This document shows positions 1 to 10,250 of a DNA stretch of 64,000 nt, piece by piece (positions within the stretch are counted from its first letter, which is position 1; each line of letters starts with the position of its first letter). The stretch is from Mactromeris polynyma (Eukaryota > Mollusca > Bivalvia > Venerida > Mactridae), in assembly GCA_032209605.1 (NCBI GenBank), contig JASFXZ010000020.1:1495501-1559500 (forward strand), written 5' to 3'. The position numbers and the translations under genes are program-made. A model generated the notes under the pieces. It was not told the DNA's origin. It saw only the letters and a list, made by a program, of their open reading frames with translations, and ran no database searches.

Positions 1-496
1 CATTTGATCTTGAGTTTGACCTTGACCTTCAACGTTTTGGATCAATCTGAATATGCACTTGATTTGCACTTTTGTAGTGAAGTTTAGTTATCTTAGAAAT
101 ATAACCACATTTCTTTTCTGAATATACTTACAGTGCCTTTTTCATATTATACATTTATATTCAAAAACGGCGGCCATCTTGGACGCCATCTTGGACTTTG
201 GGGCCCGCACCAACTTCAGAAAATTTATGCCGGTGGTCTGATAAACTACAGACCCTGACGAACATTTTGGTATATGACATTGTTTGTTTTACTCTTGGCG
301 TCACCTTACCTTGATTTTACCCTGTAAAGTCACCCCGCTATAAAGCCCGTTCCAGAAGAATATAAATATCAAAATGAAGGGAACTGGGGTCAATATCAGG
401 GAACAATAATAAATCATGCTGAGGTGCTTATTCCATGAACAGATACTTTCTTACTGGTCAGAGAGAGGAAAGTTGTAGTTGTAGGACTGTCTGGTT
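1..496. other. Intron upstream of the first WRAP53 exon seen here
   Basis: No exon could be recognised. The expected preceding WRAP53 exon must lie left of the window, because the first exon seen starts in the middle of the WD40 region. Positions 172-196 carry a close direct repeat of GCCATCTTGGA, typical of interspersed repeats. Nothing else is supported. Confidence 0.5.
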
Positions 497-757
497 CAGA
501 CAGCGTCTGTTTATTGTACGTAGGATGAAGTTGTGGCTGCCCACTGCGTAGAGTTTAATCCTGACGGCAGTAAGCTGTATTGTCAGACAGCGTTTGTTTA
601 TTGTACGTAGGATGAAGTTGTGGCTGCCCACTGTGTAGAGTTTAATCCTGACGGCAGTAAGCTGTATTGTCAGACAGCGTTTGTTTATTGTACGTAGGAT
701 GAAGTTGTGGCTGCCCACTGCGTAGAGTTTAATCCTGACGGCAGTAAGCTGTATTGT
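497..757 (+). repeat. 3 x 87-bp tandem duplication of a WRAP53 3' splice site plus 5' exon part
   Basis: Units run 497-583, 584-670 and 671-757. Each holds about 27 bp of intron end (CAGACAGCG...TACGTAG) and 60 bp of exon (DEVVAAH...LYC). Only the last unit runs on into the rest of the exon. Reading on from either earlier acceptor gives an in-frame TAG at the next unit's acceptor. The copies are nearly identical, differing by about two bases, so the event is recent. Confidence 0.9.
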
Positions 758-3700
758 GGCTTCAACAAGATTATCAGAGTGTTTGATGTTACTAGACCAG
801 GGAGAGACTTTGTGAACAGACCAACGTTTGGTCAGTATATACCGTATAAGTTACTTTTCCCCCTTAAAACATGCATTTTTTAATAGGAATAATAGTGACA
901 TATTACATACCTCCTAGTGAAACATTTAAAACCTGTAATAACATTTAATTTTCGGAAAATCCATAAAAACATTTATTTTTCTTAAAACCGATAAAGAACT
1001 GGGCCCGTATTCACCAACGTTTTAAGACTGAATCTCAGACTCAGACTTCAAAATGGTAAATTTTCATTTTGTTCCTACGTTATTGTTACACAATATTTTT
1101 TGACAAAACATGGCAAAAGTGTAGAGTGAGTAACAAGAAATATTCAGGCAAAAATTTATCCATTTAAATATAATGAAAATGAAAAAATTTAATTTTTGCA
1201 ATTTTAAAGTATAAGTCTGAGATTCAGTCTTAAAACGTTTGTAAATACGGGCCCTGTAATTCCAACTCCAATCTCAATGCTCAGTTTGCTGCGCCGTATG
1301 AGAGCAATGAATAGTACACTTGTGAGAACTGTTGCTTTATAATGCTTCTTGCATATATCACGTTGAGTATGTGATGGCAGTGTCGGATTACCGAGACAGG
1401 ATCCTGTTGCCCTCGCGACAGTGGGCGCATTACCAGCGGGACTGGGTAGCATCATTCCATCAAATTAAATAGTCATAATTATCCTTTATTTGCTCTTTAT
1501 TATGCCCCCATTCGAAGAAAGAGAGGGCATATTGGTTTGCACATGTTGGTCAGTCGGAATTTCCATAGGGCCATACCCTTTTTGTTTCCGATCAATAACT
1601 CAAGAACCCCTTGACCTATCATCCTCAAACTTGGTCAACTCATTCATCTTGGGTAGGAGAGAAACCCTATTGATGTTGGGGTCAAAGGTCAAGGTCCTGT
1701 TTTTACAGATATCACCCTATAAACCTCTATTTTGAAAAAATTCAACCTATTTATAACATTTTATGTTCATTGAGGCCTGCCTGAATGCCAGTAAATTACC
1801 AGACTCGTACGTTCCGAGTTAGTACTAGTGTAGGACAGACATGTATCTCACTCCATTTTGCAGGTCAAGCAAACTTTTTAAGAAAAATTGCAATGCATTA
1901 TTTTAGAGTACATCTAAATGCAAGCATTTACATGACATTTTCTAGAACTTATTGCTTTACATATTTTGACAGAAAATAAAACTATCTACCTTTAATATCG
2001 TATCATTGTTTATTATTTTCAGCTAAAGAAGGTCAACGTGGCATCATAGCGTGCATAGATCACAGTCGTGTAGAACAGGGCCTCTACGCTGCTGGTTCAT
2101 ACTCCAGAAGTAGTAAGTTCTCTATACACTGCAACTCCATTATAACACAAATGGAAGGGGCCTCACTTGTTTTATCCATCACTTCCATGGGAGGGACCTC
2201 ATTTGTTTTATATATCAATTCTTTGGGAGGGGCCTCACTTGTGTTATATATCAATTCCCTGAGAGGGGCCTTACTTGTTTAAAGTAACAATTCCATGGGA
2301 GGGGCCTCTCTTGTTCATATATGAGTTGCATGGATGGGGCCTTTCTTGCTCTGTAGGTCTGTGTTTTATCGTCTATATCAACGTTTTATTGTTTCTCCAT
2401 CAGTTGCTCTGTACAGTGAACCAGATGGATCTATGGTGTGTATGTTTGAAGGTCAACATGGAGGGGTGACTCAAGTCAAGTTCTCACCTGATGGTACAAA
2501 GTTGTACAGTGGTGGCAGAAAGGTGAGATATTTTATTACCTCAACAATAGGACTGCCATTGGGACCTTTGAAAACTGGTCTAAATATTGAGGTTGAATAA
2601 AGAGCAAAAGAGTGAAACTGGACTTGAAATGTGTATCCTTATTATCGAGGCGGTCTATAATTATTTAATGCAATAAAAACTCTCTTAAATCCCTCCTCTG
2701 AAGTGACACCCAACTGTTTACAGGTTTTCTATCAAAAATATGCTAATTGATAATTTTGAGAAAATGGCATGTTAAAGCCTTCTACAGACATACTCTGAAA
2801 TTTTGCATTTTAACTTCCTGTAAATGTATTTTCTATGCTAGCACTAACTCGGCAGGTAGGTCAGGATAGAAAATATCACAGTCTTTGTGGTTTCGAAAAT
2901 ATATAAGAAAAAGTGATGATGCAAAATTGGCAAGTACATATATGTAAGAAAGCTGTTACCACCAATTTTGTTATATAATTGACGAAGAATATTTTGTCAA
3001 AAGAAATAATGTTGTCCTTTATTTCTTAAAAAGATATGCAAGAAATAGAAACTTTCACTGGCTTTGTGTGGGATAGAAATATGCGGCTCTCTGGTAACTG
3101 TTTAGGCAGTAACTGGACAGAGCCTCATATTGCCAAAAGAGTAAACACTGGCCTGATATTTCTGGTAATACCGGAAGACAGCGAAAACAATTCTTATGTT
3201 GTATACAATTTACTTATGTAGGACAATGAAATCCTGTGTTGGGACTTGAGAAATCCTGGACAGATATTGTTTACCCTACAGAGAAGTGTTACCACCAACC
3301 AAAGGATCTACTTTGATATCACAAGGTTTGTATCTGATTTAAGTATTAGGATGTGCAAGGTGTTCTTTCGTCTGTAATAGCAGGAGCATAGCCAGAGCCA
3401 GTAGAATGTGTATGTAAGCAATGTAGGGGGTCTAGGGGCTAGACATCTCAGTATAGGGGGTCTAGGGGCTAGACATCTCAATATAGGGGGGCTAGACATC
3501 TCAGTATAGGGGGTCTAGGGGCTAGACATCTCAGTATAGGGGGTCTAGGGGCTAGACATCTCAGTATAGGGGGTCTAGGGGCTAGACATCTCAGTATAGG
3601 GGGTCTAGGGGCTAGACATCTCAGTATAGGGGGTCTAGGGGCTAGACATCTCAATATAGGGGGTCTAGGGGCTAGACATCTCAGTATAGGGGGTCTAGGG

Positions 3701-5455
3701 GCTAGATATCTCAGTATAGGGGGTCTAGGGGCTAGACATCTCAGTATAGGGGTCTAGGGGCTAGACATCTCAATATAGGGGGTCTAGGGGCTACACATCT
3801 CAATATAGGGGTCTAGGGGCTACACATCTTAGTATAGGGGGTCTAGGGGCTAGATATCTCAATATAGGGGGTCTAGGGGTTACACATCTCAGTATAGGGG
3901 GTCTAGGGGCTAGACATCTCAATATAGGGGGTCTAGGGGCTAGACATCTCAGTATAGGGGGTCTAGGGGCTAGATATCTCAGTATAGGGGGTCTAGGGGC
4001 TAGACATCTCAGTATAGGGGTCTAGGGGCTAGACATCTCAATAAAGGGGGTCTAGGGGCTAGACATCTCAGTATAGGGGGTCTAGGGGCTACACATCTCA
4101 GAAATACAATATAGTTCAGTTTGTTGTGCAAAGGTGTAAAATTCCATATATGAAGTGATGCTTCACATATTCTGTGAAATGTGAATAGGGTTGTAAAGGA
4201 TTGAGCCCCTTGATACAAAGTCTTTTATTGTGCACTCGGCTGTCTTGTTTCCATAGGCAACCTTTAAGAATGCTCACTAGACAGGGAGTCAACAATGACA
4301 CTGGAAAGTAAATTAACCATTAACTTTCAAGTTACTGACATTGGGTAAACAAACATGATTGCGGTGTATTGATATTGGAATAAACTCATTTCTGTGGATG
4401 GCATCTCCTTATACAGGTATAATTGACATTATTTCAGTGACGGGGTATATGTTGTGTCCGGGTCTACAGATGGTATTGTAAGAGTATGGGACACGACAGC
4501 ATCACCCATACATCCCAGTGTACATTTAGATCCTGTCATTGAACCAACCATGACATTCCAAGCTCATAAAGAAACAGTGAACAGTGTCAGGTATGTGGCT
4601 GTTCATCTTTTACTCCATTTTTCTATAGTATTTCAGTTTTATACAGTGAGAAGTTGACCTAACCTGCATTACTAACCAGCATTAACCTGTTCCTCCACGA
4701 GCACAAGCAATTAACAACTTCACCGTTAGTATTAGAGACAGAAGACAGAAGACCTTGGATTTGAATTCATCTTGTCCGAAATTTTATCTCAAATACTACA
4801 TAGTTTGGAATAGCCCATTATGTCAACTACCTTCTTAAGAAAGAAATTCTTTGCTAAGAAAATCATTTCATTTCTTGCATAAATATGGCCGCCATTTGTA
4901 TCTATAATGTAAACAGACAATGGTTACAAGAAAATCACTTTAAGAAACACTTAACCGGAAATACTAAAAACATTCTTAAATCGAAAATTTAAGATAAGAA
5001 AAGAGTTAAGATCAGAATGTAAAAGAGTTAAGATAAGAATGTTCATGAAACGGGACCCAGGTGTGTTACTTGCAGTCACATTGTCTCAGAGAACATTTGC
5101 CTTGACCTTGATTTGAACCCATGGCACTCCATGGCACTCCACCTTCTGAGCTGACAGTACCGGTGTTTCTTTGAAAGTGATTTAAGTTCAATGTGCGAGC
5201 GAATATATTCACTAAACTAGTTCAGGCTTGAGAGGAACTCAAGAAATGTCTTTAGCTTGTAGATTTTTGTCTCAAGTTTGAATATTTATTTATTGCATCA
5301 CTGACTGTTTCAGCCTACATCCAACATTACCCGTGGTTGCTACCGGGTCTGGAGAGAGACATTTCAAATCTTTCTCCGACAACGATGACGATTCCAGGGA
5401 TAAAATCGAGGACTTGTCAAATATTGATAACAGTTTGCGGCTCTGGTGGACCTGA
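524..5455 (+). CDS. WRAP53: WRAP53/TCAB1 telomerase Cajal body protein, C-terminal six exons (5' partial)
   Basis: This is a WD40-repeat protein. In animals it binds the CAB box of scaRNAs and telomerase RNA and delivers them to Cajal bodies. Six exons join in frame (698-830, 2023-2112, 2404-2522, 3222-3325, 4438-4590, 5314-5455) to 741 nt, 246 codons plus stop. The match to vertebrate WRAP53 is recognised from diagnostic blocks in order: [108 protein letters not shown] and the terminal LRLWW. All introns are GT-AG and the phases agree (1, 1, 0, 2, 2). The protein ends soon after LRLWW, so it lacks the longer acidic tail of the human protein. The N-terminal half lies upstream of the window. 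The span starts at 524 because duplicated copies of the first acceptor lie at 524 and 611; the genuine exon starts at 698. Confidence 0.93.
698..830 (+). CDS. WRAP53: WRAP53 exon a (genuine copy)
   Basis: Acceptor TACGTAG ends at 697 and donor GTCAGT starts at 831. The exon enters in phase 0 and ends in phase 1. It encodes a WD40 blade beginning [11 protein letters not shown] and ending [12 protein letters not shown]. Its first 60 bp are the third copy of an 87-bp tandem duplication. Confidence 0.9.
1001..1254. mobile_element. MITE-like element with GGGCCCGTATT terminal inverted repeats
   Basis: The left end GGGCCCGTATTCACCAACGT and the right end, read on the minus strand, GGGCCCGTATTTACAAACGT are near-perfect inverted repeats. 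The similarity continues inward through TTTTAAGACTGAATCTCAGA. The interior is AT-rich and has no coding potential. It lies in the WRAP53 intron between exons a and b. A right-end fragment of the same family (AGTCTAAGTCAGAGTTTCAG and following) occurs near 6580-6640. Confidence 0.85.
1535..1735 (+). repeat. Interspersed repeat of the GGTCAAAGGTCAAGGTC type
   Basis: It contains TCAAACTTGG, then GGGGTCAAAGGTCAAGGTCC near 1680-1699. The same phrase structure (CAAACTTGGTG, then AGGTCAAGGTCAC) recurs at 37840-38340. It is non-coding and within a WRAP53 intron. Confidence 0.5.
2023..2112 (+). CDS. WRAP53: WRAP53 exon b
   Basis: Acceptor TTTTCAG ends at 2022 and donor GTAAGT starts at 2113; phase 1 to phase 1. 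It encodes [15 protein letters not shown] through YAAGSYSRS, matching the vertebrate GIISCIAFSP...YACGSYGRS block. Confidence 0.92.
2142..2350 (+). repeat. ~46-bp tandem array, about 5 degenerate copies
   Basis: The unit is recognisable by GGGAGGGGCCTCACTTGT followed by TATATATCAATTCC. It begins about 30 bp after the donor of WRAP53 exon b and fills most of that short intron. Confidence 0.8.
2404..2522 (+). CDS. WRAP53: WRAP53 exon c
   Basis: Acceptor CAG ends at 2403 and donor GTGAGA starts at 2523; phase 1 to phase 0. It encodes [16 protein letters not shown], then a WD40 strand [12 protein letters not shown] and YSGGRK. Confidence 0.93.
2540..2625 (+). repeat. Short interspersed repeat shared with 26440-26520
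   Basis: TTGAAAACTGGTCT, then GAGGTTGAATAAAGAGCAAA is found here, and in diverged form near 26455-26515 in the gene desert. It probably marks copies of one dispersed element. The full length is unclear. Confidence 0.5.
2626..3221. other. WRAP53 intron, remainder
   Basis: AT-rich intron sequence between exons c and d. No repeat, RNA or exon was recognised. Confidence 0.5.
3222..3325 (+). CDS. WRAP53: WRAP53 exon d
   Basis: Acceptor ATGTAG ends at 3221 and donor GTTTGT starts at 3326; phase 0 to phase 2. It encodes [14 protein letters not shown], then the strongly conserved [12 protein letters not shown]. Confidence 0.94.
3421..4105 (+). repeat. 30-bp tandem array, ~23 copies, in a WRAP53 intron
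   Basis: The unit reads TATAGGGGGTCTAGGGGCTA then GACATCTCAG, with a few one-base deletions in G runs and C/T variants. It begins about 95 bp after the donor of exon d. The G-runs (GGGGG, GGGG) on the transcribed sense strand give each pair of units G-quadruplex potential. Confidence 0.95.
4438..4590 (+). CDS. WRAP53: WRAP53 exon e
   Basis: Acceptor ATTTCAG ends at 4437 and donor GTATGT starts at 4591; phase 2 to phase 2. It encodes [19 protein letters not shown], a linker, then [13 protein letters not shown]. Confidence 0.93.
4591..5313. other. WRAP53 last intron
   Basis: AT-rich. The segment 4740-5060 ends in ATGAAACGGGACCCAGG and holds repeated AAGATAAGAATG and AAGAGTTAAGAT words. It may be the end of a MITE, but no clear second terminus was found. 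Confidence 0.35.
5314..5455 (+). CDS. WRAP53: WRAP53 last exon
   Basis: Acceptor GTTTCAG ends at 5313. The exon encodes [17 protein letters not shown], an acidic Asp/Ser-rich loop (SDNDDDSRD) and the terminal blade LRLWWT, then stop TGA at 5453-5455. Confidence 0.93.
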
Positions 5456-5672
5456 GATGTGACTGTTGTCTTGACAACCGGTGTCTGTTGCTATGGTTAA
5501 GTAATGTCAGTTTCCATGGCGCCAGAAATTGGTTCCTTAAGAGATTGTAATGTGAAAGAAACACATGTTTGTAGATTGTATTCTGATCTCGAGGTCATTC
5601 CAAAACCAACATGAGGCTAAAAAATATTTCTGTTTCCTTTGATATGCTGAAATAAAGTAGGCATGTAATCAT
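5456..5672 (+). terminator. WRAP53 3' UTR and poly(A) signal
   Basis: The canonical AATAAA hexamer lies at 5651-5656, about 195 bp after the stop codon, followed by AT/GT-rich sequence. The cleavage site is expected near 5670-5690. Confidence 0.7.
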
Positions 5673-5689
5673 TTTATGTCTGAGTGGTA

Positions 5690-6755
5690 CAGGCATGAGA
5701 ATTTTCAACAGATTTGCGGAAATCCGCAGATTTGACACTCGTAACGGCCATTTTTGACACAATTTAAGTCAGGTGTTTCAGCAGCCCCCTTGCCGAATTT
5801 TCAGCTTATTTTTAAACTTTGCGTTCTCATGTCTGGTGGTATAAACAAACTAGAAAAACTTCATATCGGTATGGGTACGTGTATCCTCGGTACCCCATTT
5901 TCTTACATATTTGATACCCTATGCAAATTGGCTAGCAAACCTTGTAATGCTTGAATATTCATTAGAATTTCTCGACCAATGAAATGGATGATAACAAAAA
6001 AGAGGAATCTCCTTGTGAAGAGTTATCGCTCAGAGCAGGGATTTTATTCGTAACTCCTCAGCAATTTTCGTGTCGCATGAGGTGTGTGTCATGCGGCCAA
6101 TCAGGCGGCATGATTTCACCTCATTAATTATTCATGTGTAGAAGATTTTTACAGTCAGTTTGCCCAGGGTATAATGTGTGTTATGAATAGCCTGGGTACC
6201 GAGGATGGGGGACCTGGGGGATGGATTTCTGTGTCAGGATGTCAGAATTGAAAGCCATAAGAATTTTTGGTTGAATTGCTTTGTGGTTGGAAAGGAAACA
6301 GACATATTGTTTTGGCCTTAGTGTGATGGTAACTGATGTATTAAAGCTGTAAGTGTTACTTCTCATTTTGCTGGCCATTTGTTAAGAACATATCATGAAT
6401 GTTTGATTCAAAATCAAAATATTGTTAATGTGTTTGTTATTCATTTAAATTTTTTGTTTTAATGTCCCAAAAATGGTTTTCAAACTATCTACATTATCCA
6501 GAATATGCACATATTTAAGTTTACCTTTAAACTAAGTTATTCACATACTTACTGTGTCCCATCAAATTTTTGCACATTTAAAGTCTAAGTCAGAGTTTCA
6601 GTCTTAAAATGTTTGTAATTAAGATCCCTGTGTTATTGTCATTAATTCACTCATGAAATAAATAATGAAATGTGACAATTGATTTATGTGATTATTTTTT
6701 ATTTGGTAATTTATGATATAAATAAAATACCAGTTTTATCATTTTCAAAAACTGG
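5690..6755. other. Intergenic sequence without recognised gene
   Basis: Six-frame reading gives only short, unrecognisable open frames. A right-end fragment of the 1001-1254 MITE family lies near 6580-6640. Nothing else is supported. Confidence 0.5.
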
Positions 6756-6757
6756 AT

Positions 6758-7374
6758 CACCAACTTCCTTAGTTTGTCTAGAGTTCTCTCCCTTGATCCC
6801 TTCTATAGTGTTACATGTACACAACTTCCATAGTTTGTCTAGAGTTCTCTCCCTTGATCCCTTCTATAGTGTTACATGTACACAACTTCCTTAGTTTGTC
6901 TAGAGTTCTCTCCCTTGATCCCTTCTATACTGTTACATGTACACAACTTCCATAGTTTGTCTAGAGTTCTCTCCCTGGATCCCTTCTATAGTGTTACATG
7001 TACACAACTTCCTTAGTTTGTCTAGAGTTCTCTCCCTTGATCCCTTCTATAGTGTTACATGTACACAACTTCCATAGTTTGTCTAGAGTTCTCTCCCTGG
7101 ATCCCTTCTATAGTGTTACATGTACACAACTTCCTTAGTTTGTCTAGAGTTCTCTCCCTTGATCCCTTCTATAGTGTTACATGTACACAACTTCCATAGT
7201 TTGTCTAGAGTTCTCTCCCTGGATCCCTTCTATAGTGTTACATGTACACAACTTCCATAGTTTGTCTAGAGTTCTCTCCCTTGATCCCTTCTATAGTGTT
7301 ACATGTACACAACTTCCATAGTTTGTCTAGAGTTCTCTCCCTTGATCCATTCTATAGTGTTACATGTACACAAC
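6758..7374 (+). repeat. 61-bp tandem array, ~10 copies, with MITE-derived core
   Basis: The unit contains ACAACTTCC(T/A)TAG, TTTGTCTAGAGTTCTCTCCC, then TTGATCCCTTCTATAG and TGTTACATGTAC. Units alternate between CCTTAG/TTGATCC and CCATAG/TGGATCC forms over much of the array, giving a 122-bp dimer. The core CTAGAGTTCTCTCCC...ATCCCTTCTA is the reverse complement of the 25-bp unit at 16081-17160 and of the MITE ends at 15619-17190. Confidence 0.93.
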
Positions 7375-7435
7375 AAACTGATGCTTGCTCTTCATGTGAA
7401 TAAATGTGAAGTGTACATTGACTGGGTTCTTTGTT

Positions 7436-9319
7436 TATTTGTTGACACCTGTAGTAGTTGACCCCTGTAGTAGTTGACCCCTGTAGTAGTTGACCCCTGT
7501 AGTAGTTGACACCTGTAGTAGTTGACACCTGTAGTAGTTGACACCTGTAGTAGTTGACACCTGTAGTAGTTGACACCTGTAGTAGTTGACACATGTAGTA
7601 TTTGACACCTGTAGTAGTTGACACCTGTAGTAGTTGACACCTGTAGTAGTTGACACCTGTAGTAGTTGACACATGTAGTAGTTGACACCTGTAGTAGTTG
7701 ACACCTGTAGTAGTTGACACATGTAGTAGTTGACACATGTAGTAGTTGACACCTGTAGTAGTTGACACCTGTAGTAGTTGACACATGTAGTAGTTGACAC
7801 CTGTAGTAGTTGACACCTGTAGTAGTTGACACCTGTAGTAGTTGACACATGTAGTAGTTGACACATGTAGTAGTTGACACCTGTAGTAGTTGACACATGT
7901 AGTAGTTGACACCTGTAGTAGTTGACACCTGTAGTAGTTGACACATGTAGTAGTTGACACCTGTAGTAGTTGACACCTGTAGTAGTTGACACCTGTAGTA
8001 GTTGACACCTGTAGTAGTTGACACATGTAGTAGTTGACACCTGTAGTAGTTGACACCTGTAGTAGTTGACACATGTAGTAGTTGACACCTGTAGTAGTTG
8101 ACACCTGTAGTAGTTGACACATGTAGTAGTTGACACCTGTAGTAGTTGACACCTGTAGTAGTTGACACATGTAGTAGTTGACACCTGTAGTAGTTGACAC
8201 CTGTAGTAGTTGACACATGTAGTAGTTGACACCTGTAGTAGTTGACACCTGTAGTAGTTGACACATGTAGTAGTTGACACATGTAGTAGTTGACACCTGT
8301 AGTAGTTGACACCTGTAGTATTTGACACCTGTAGTAGTTGACACCTGTAGTATTTGACACCTGTAGTAGTTGACACCTGTAGTAGTTGACACCTGTAGTA
8401 TTTGACACCTGTAGTAGTTGACACCTGTAGTAGTTGACACCTGTAGTAGTTGACACCTGTAGTAGTTGACACCTGTAGTAGTTGACACCTGTAGTAGTTG
8501 ACACCTGTAGTAGTTGACACCTGTAGTAGTTGACACCTGTAGTAGTTGACACCTGTAGTAGTTGACATCTGTAGTAGTTGACACCTGTAGTAGTTGACAC
8601 CTGTAGTAGTTGACACATGTAGTAGTTGACACCTGTAGTAGTTGACACCTGTAGTAGTTGACACATGTAGTAGTTGACACCTGTAGTAGTTGACACCTGT
8701 AGTAGTTGACACATGTAGTAGTTGACACCTGTAGTAGTTGACACCTGTAGTAGTTGACACATGTAGTAGTTGACACATGTAGTAGTTGACACCTGTAGTA
8801 GTTGACACCTGTAGTATTTGACACCTGTAGTAGTTGACACCTGTAGTATTTGACACCTGTAGTAGTTGACACCTGTAGTAGTTGACACCTGTAGTATTTG
8901 ACACCTGTAGTAGTTGACACCTGTAGTAGTTGACACCTGTAGTAGTTGACACCTGTAGTAGTTGACACCTGTAGTAGTTGACACCTGTAGTAGTTGACAC
9001 CTGTAGTAGTTGACACCTGTAGTAGTTGACACCTGTAGTAGTTGACACCTGTAGTAGTTGACACCTGTAGTAGTTGACACCTGTAGTAGTTGACACCTGT
9101 AGTAGTTGACACCTGTAGTAGTTGACACCTGTAGTAGTTGACACCTGTAGTAGTTGACACCTGTAGTAGTTGACACCTGTAGTAGTTGACACCTGTAGTA
9201 GTTGACACCTGTAGTAGTTGACACCTGTAGTAGTTGACACCTGTAGTAGTTGACACCTGTAGTAGTTGACACCTGTAGTAGTTGACACCTGTAGTAGTTG
9301 ACACCTGTAGTAGTTGACA
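7436..9319 (-). repeat. 16-bp minisatellite, ~117 copies
   Basis: The unit is CTGTAGTAGTTGACAC. The main variants are ACATGTAG for ACCTGTAG and TATTTGAC for TAGTTGAC; the left edge has CCCCTG variants. The unit has no stop codon in any minus-strand frame, so three overlapping open frames of over 600 codons arise. They are not genes. The variants follow local blocks, for example every third unit ATG-type near 7980-8280, which indicates block duplication. Confidence 0.96.
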
Positions 9320-10030
9320 ATGGACTTGTGTCTTTCAGGGGGTCTCCTCCAACAAATAAATTATTGTAAATCATTTGAGTAATTGATAATTTACAAACAT
9401 TGAAATTGTTTTTAATTTTTAAATCATATTTTTAAGAGAAAACGTACATATCACATCATGTTCTTGTAATGTAAAACAATGTCTACACCACTGCAAAATG
9501 TAAACATACTGAACTGTCATTAGATGACAAAGTTCAACTCATCAAGGTAATTAAATACAGATTATTTGAACAATCAATTTATTCTTCAATTTCAATATTG
9601 AAATGAATAGAAGTTTATTATTGTATTTTGAGTCAGATTTTCACATTCATATTTAATAGTTTTATGGTCCCGAGCTCATCTGGTTTAAAGGGCTATAACA
9701 AGGGCTACAGGGAGAGAACTCTAGAGGGGAAAAGGCTGAAAACTTGTGCCAATCTCATGTGAACTAATGCATTTGGTACCAGACATTTCATTTATTTAAC
9801 AGGGTATATCGTATATTACATATTAGATTACAAGAAATCCTATTTTTTTTGTAAATATTTTGTTTTGGTAAATCTGTATACTTTCATATTCTGTTTGTTT
9901 ATTTGATAAACTTTATATCATTGTTTGTATAGTTTATGTATCACAACATAACTGTTCACTGACCTTTTATTTACTTATCTGCTAAATGCTGAACAAAATT
10001 GGCAGTACCTTGAATGGGTATCATACTGTT
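9320..10030. other. Intergenic AT-rich spacer
   Basis: A fragment CAGGGAGAGAACTCTAGAGG near 9708-9727 matches the interior of the MITE family at 15619-17190. No gene was recognised. Confidence 0.5.
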
Positions 10031-10035
10031 GAAAA

Positions 10036-10250
10036 GGGGTGTCATGATATACCGGGGGTGTCACAATATACCTGGGGTGTCACGATATAACGGGGGTGTC
10101 ACGATATAATGGGGGTGTCACGATATACCGGGGGTGTCACAATATACCTGGGGTGTCACGATATACCGGGGGTGTCACGATATACCGGGGGTGTCACGAT
10201 ATAACGGGGGTGTCACGATATAACGGGGGTGTCACGATATACCGGTATAT
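10036..10250 (+). repeat. 19-bp tandem array, ~11 copies
   Basis: The unit is GGGGGTGTCACGATATACC, with ATAACG and ATAATG variants. It ends in AT-rich single-copy DNA. Confidence 0.93.

Noticed and set aside
7352..9374. Three overlapping 617-660 codon minus-strand frames
   Set aside because: By-product of the stop-free 16-bp repeat. The same 16-residue cycle appears in all frames.
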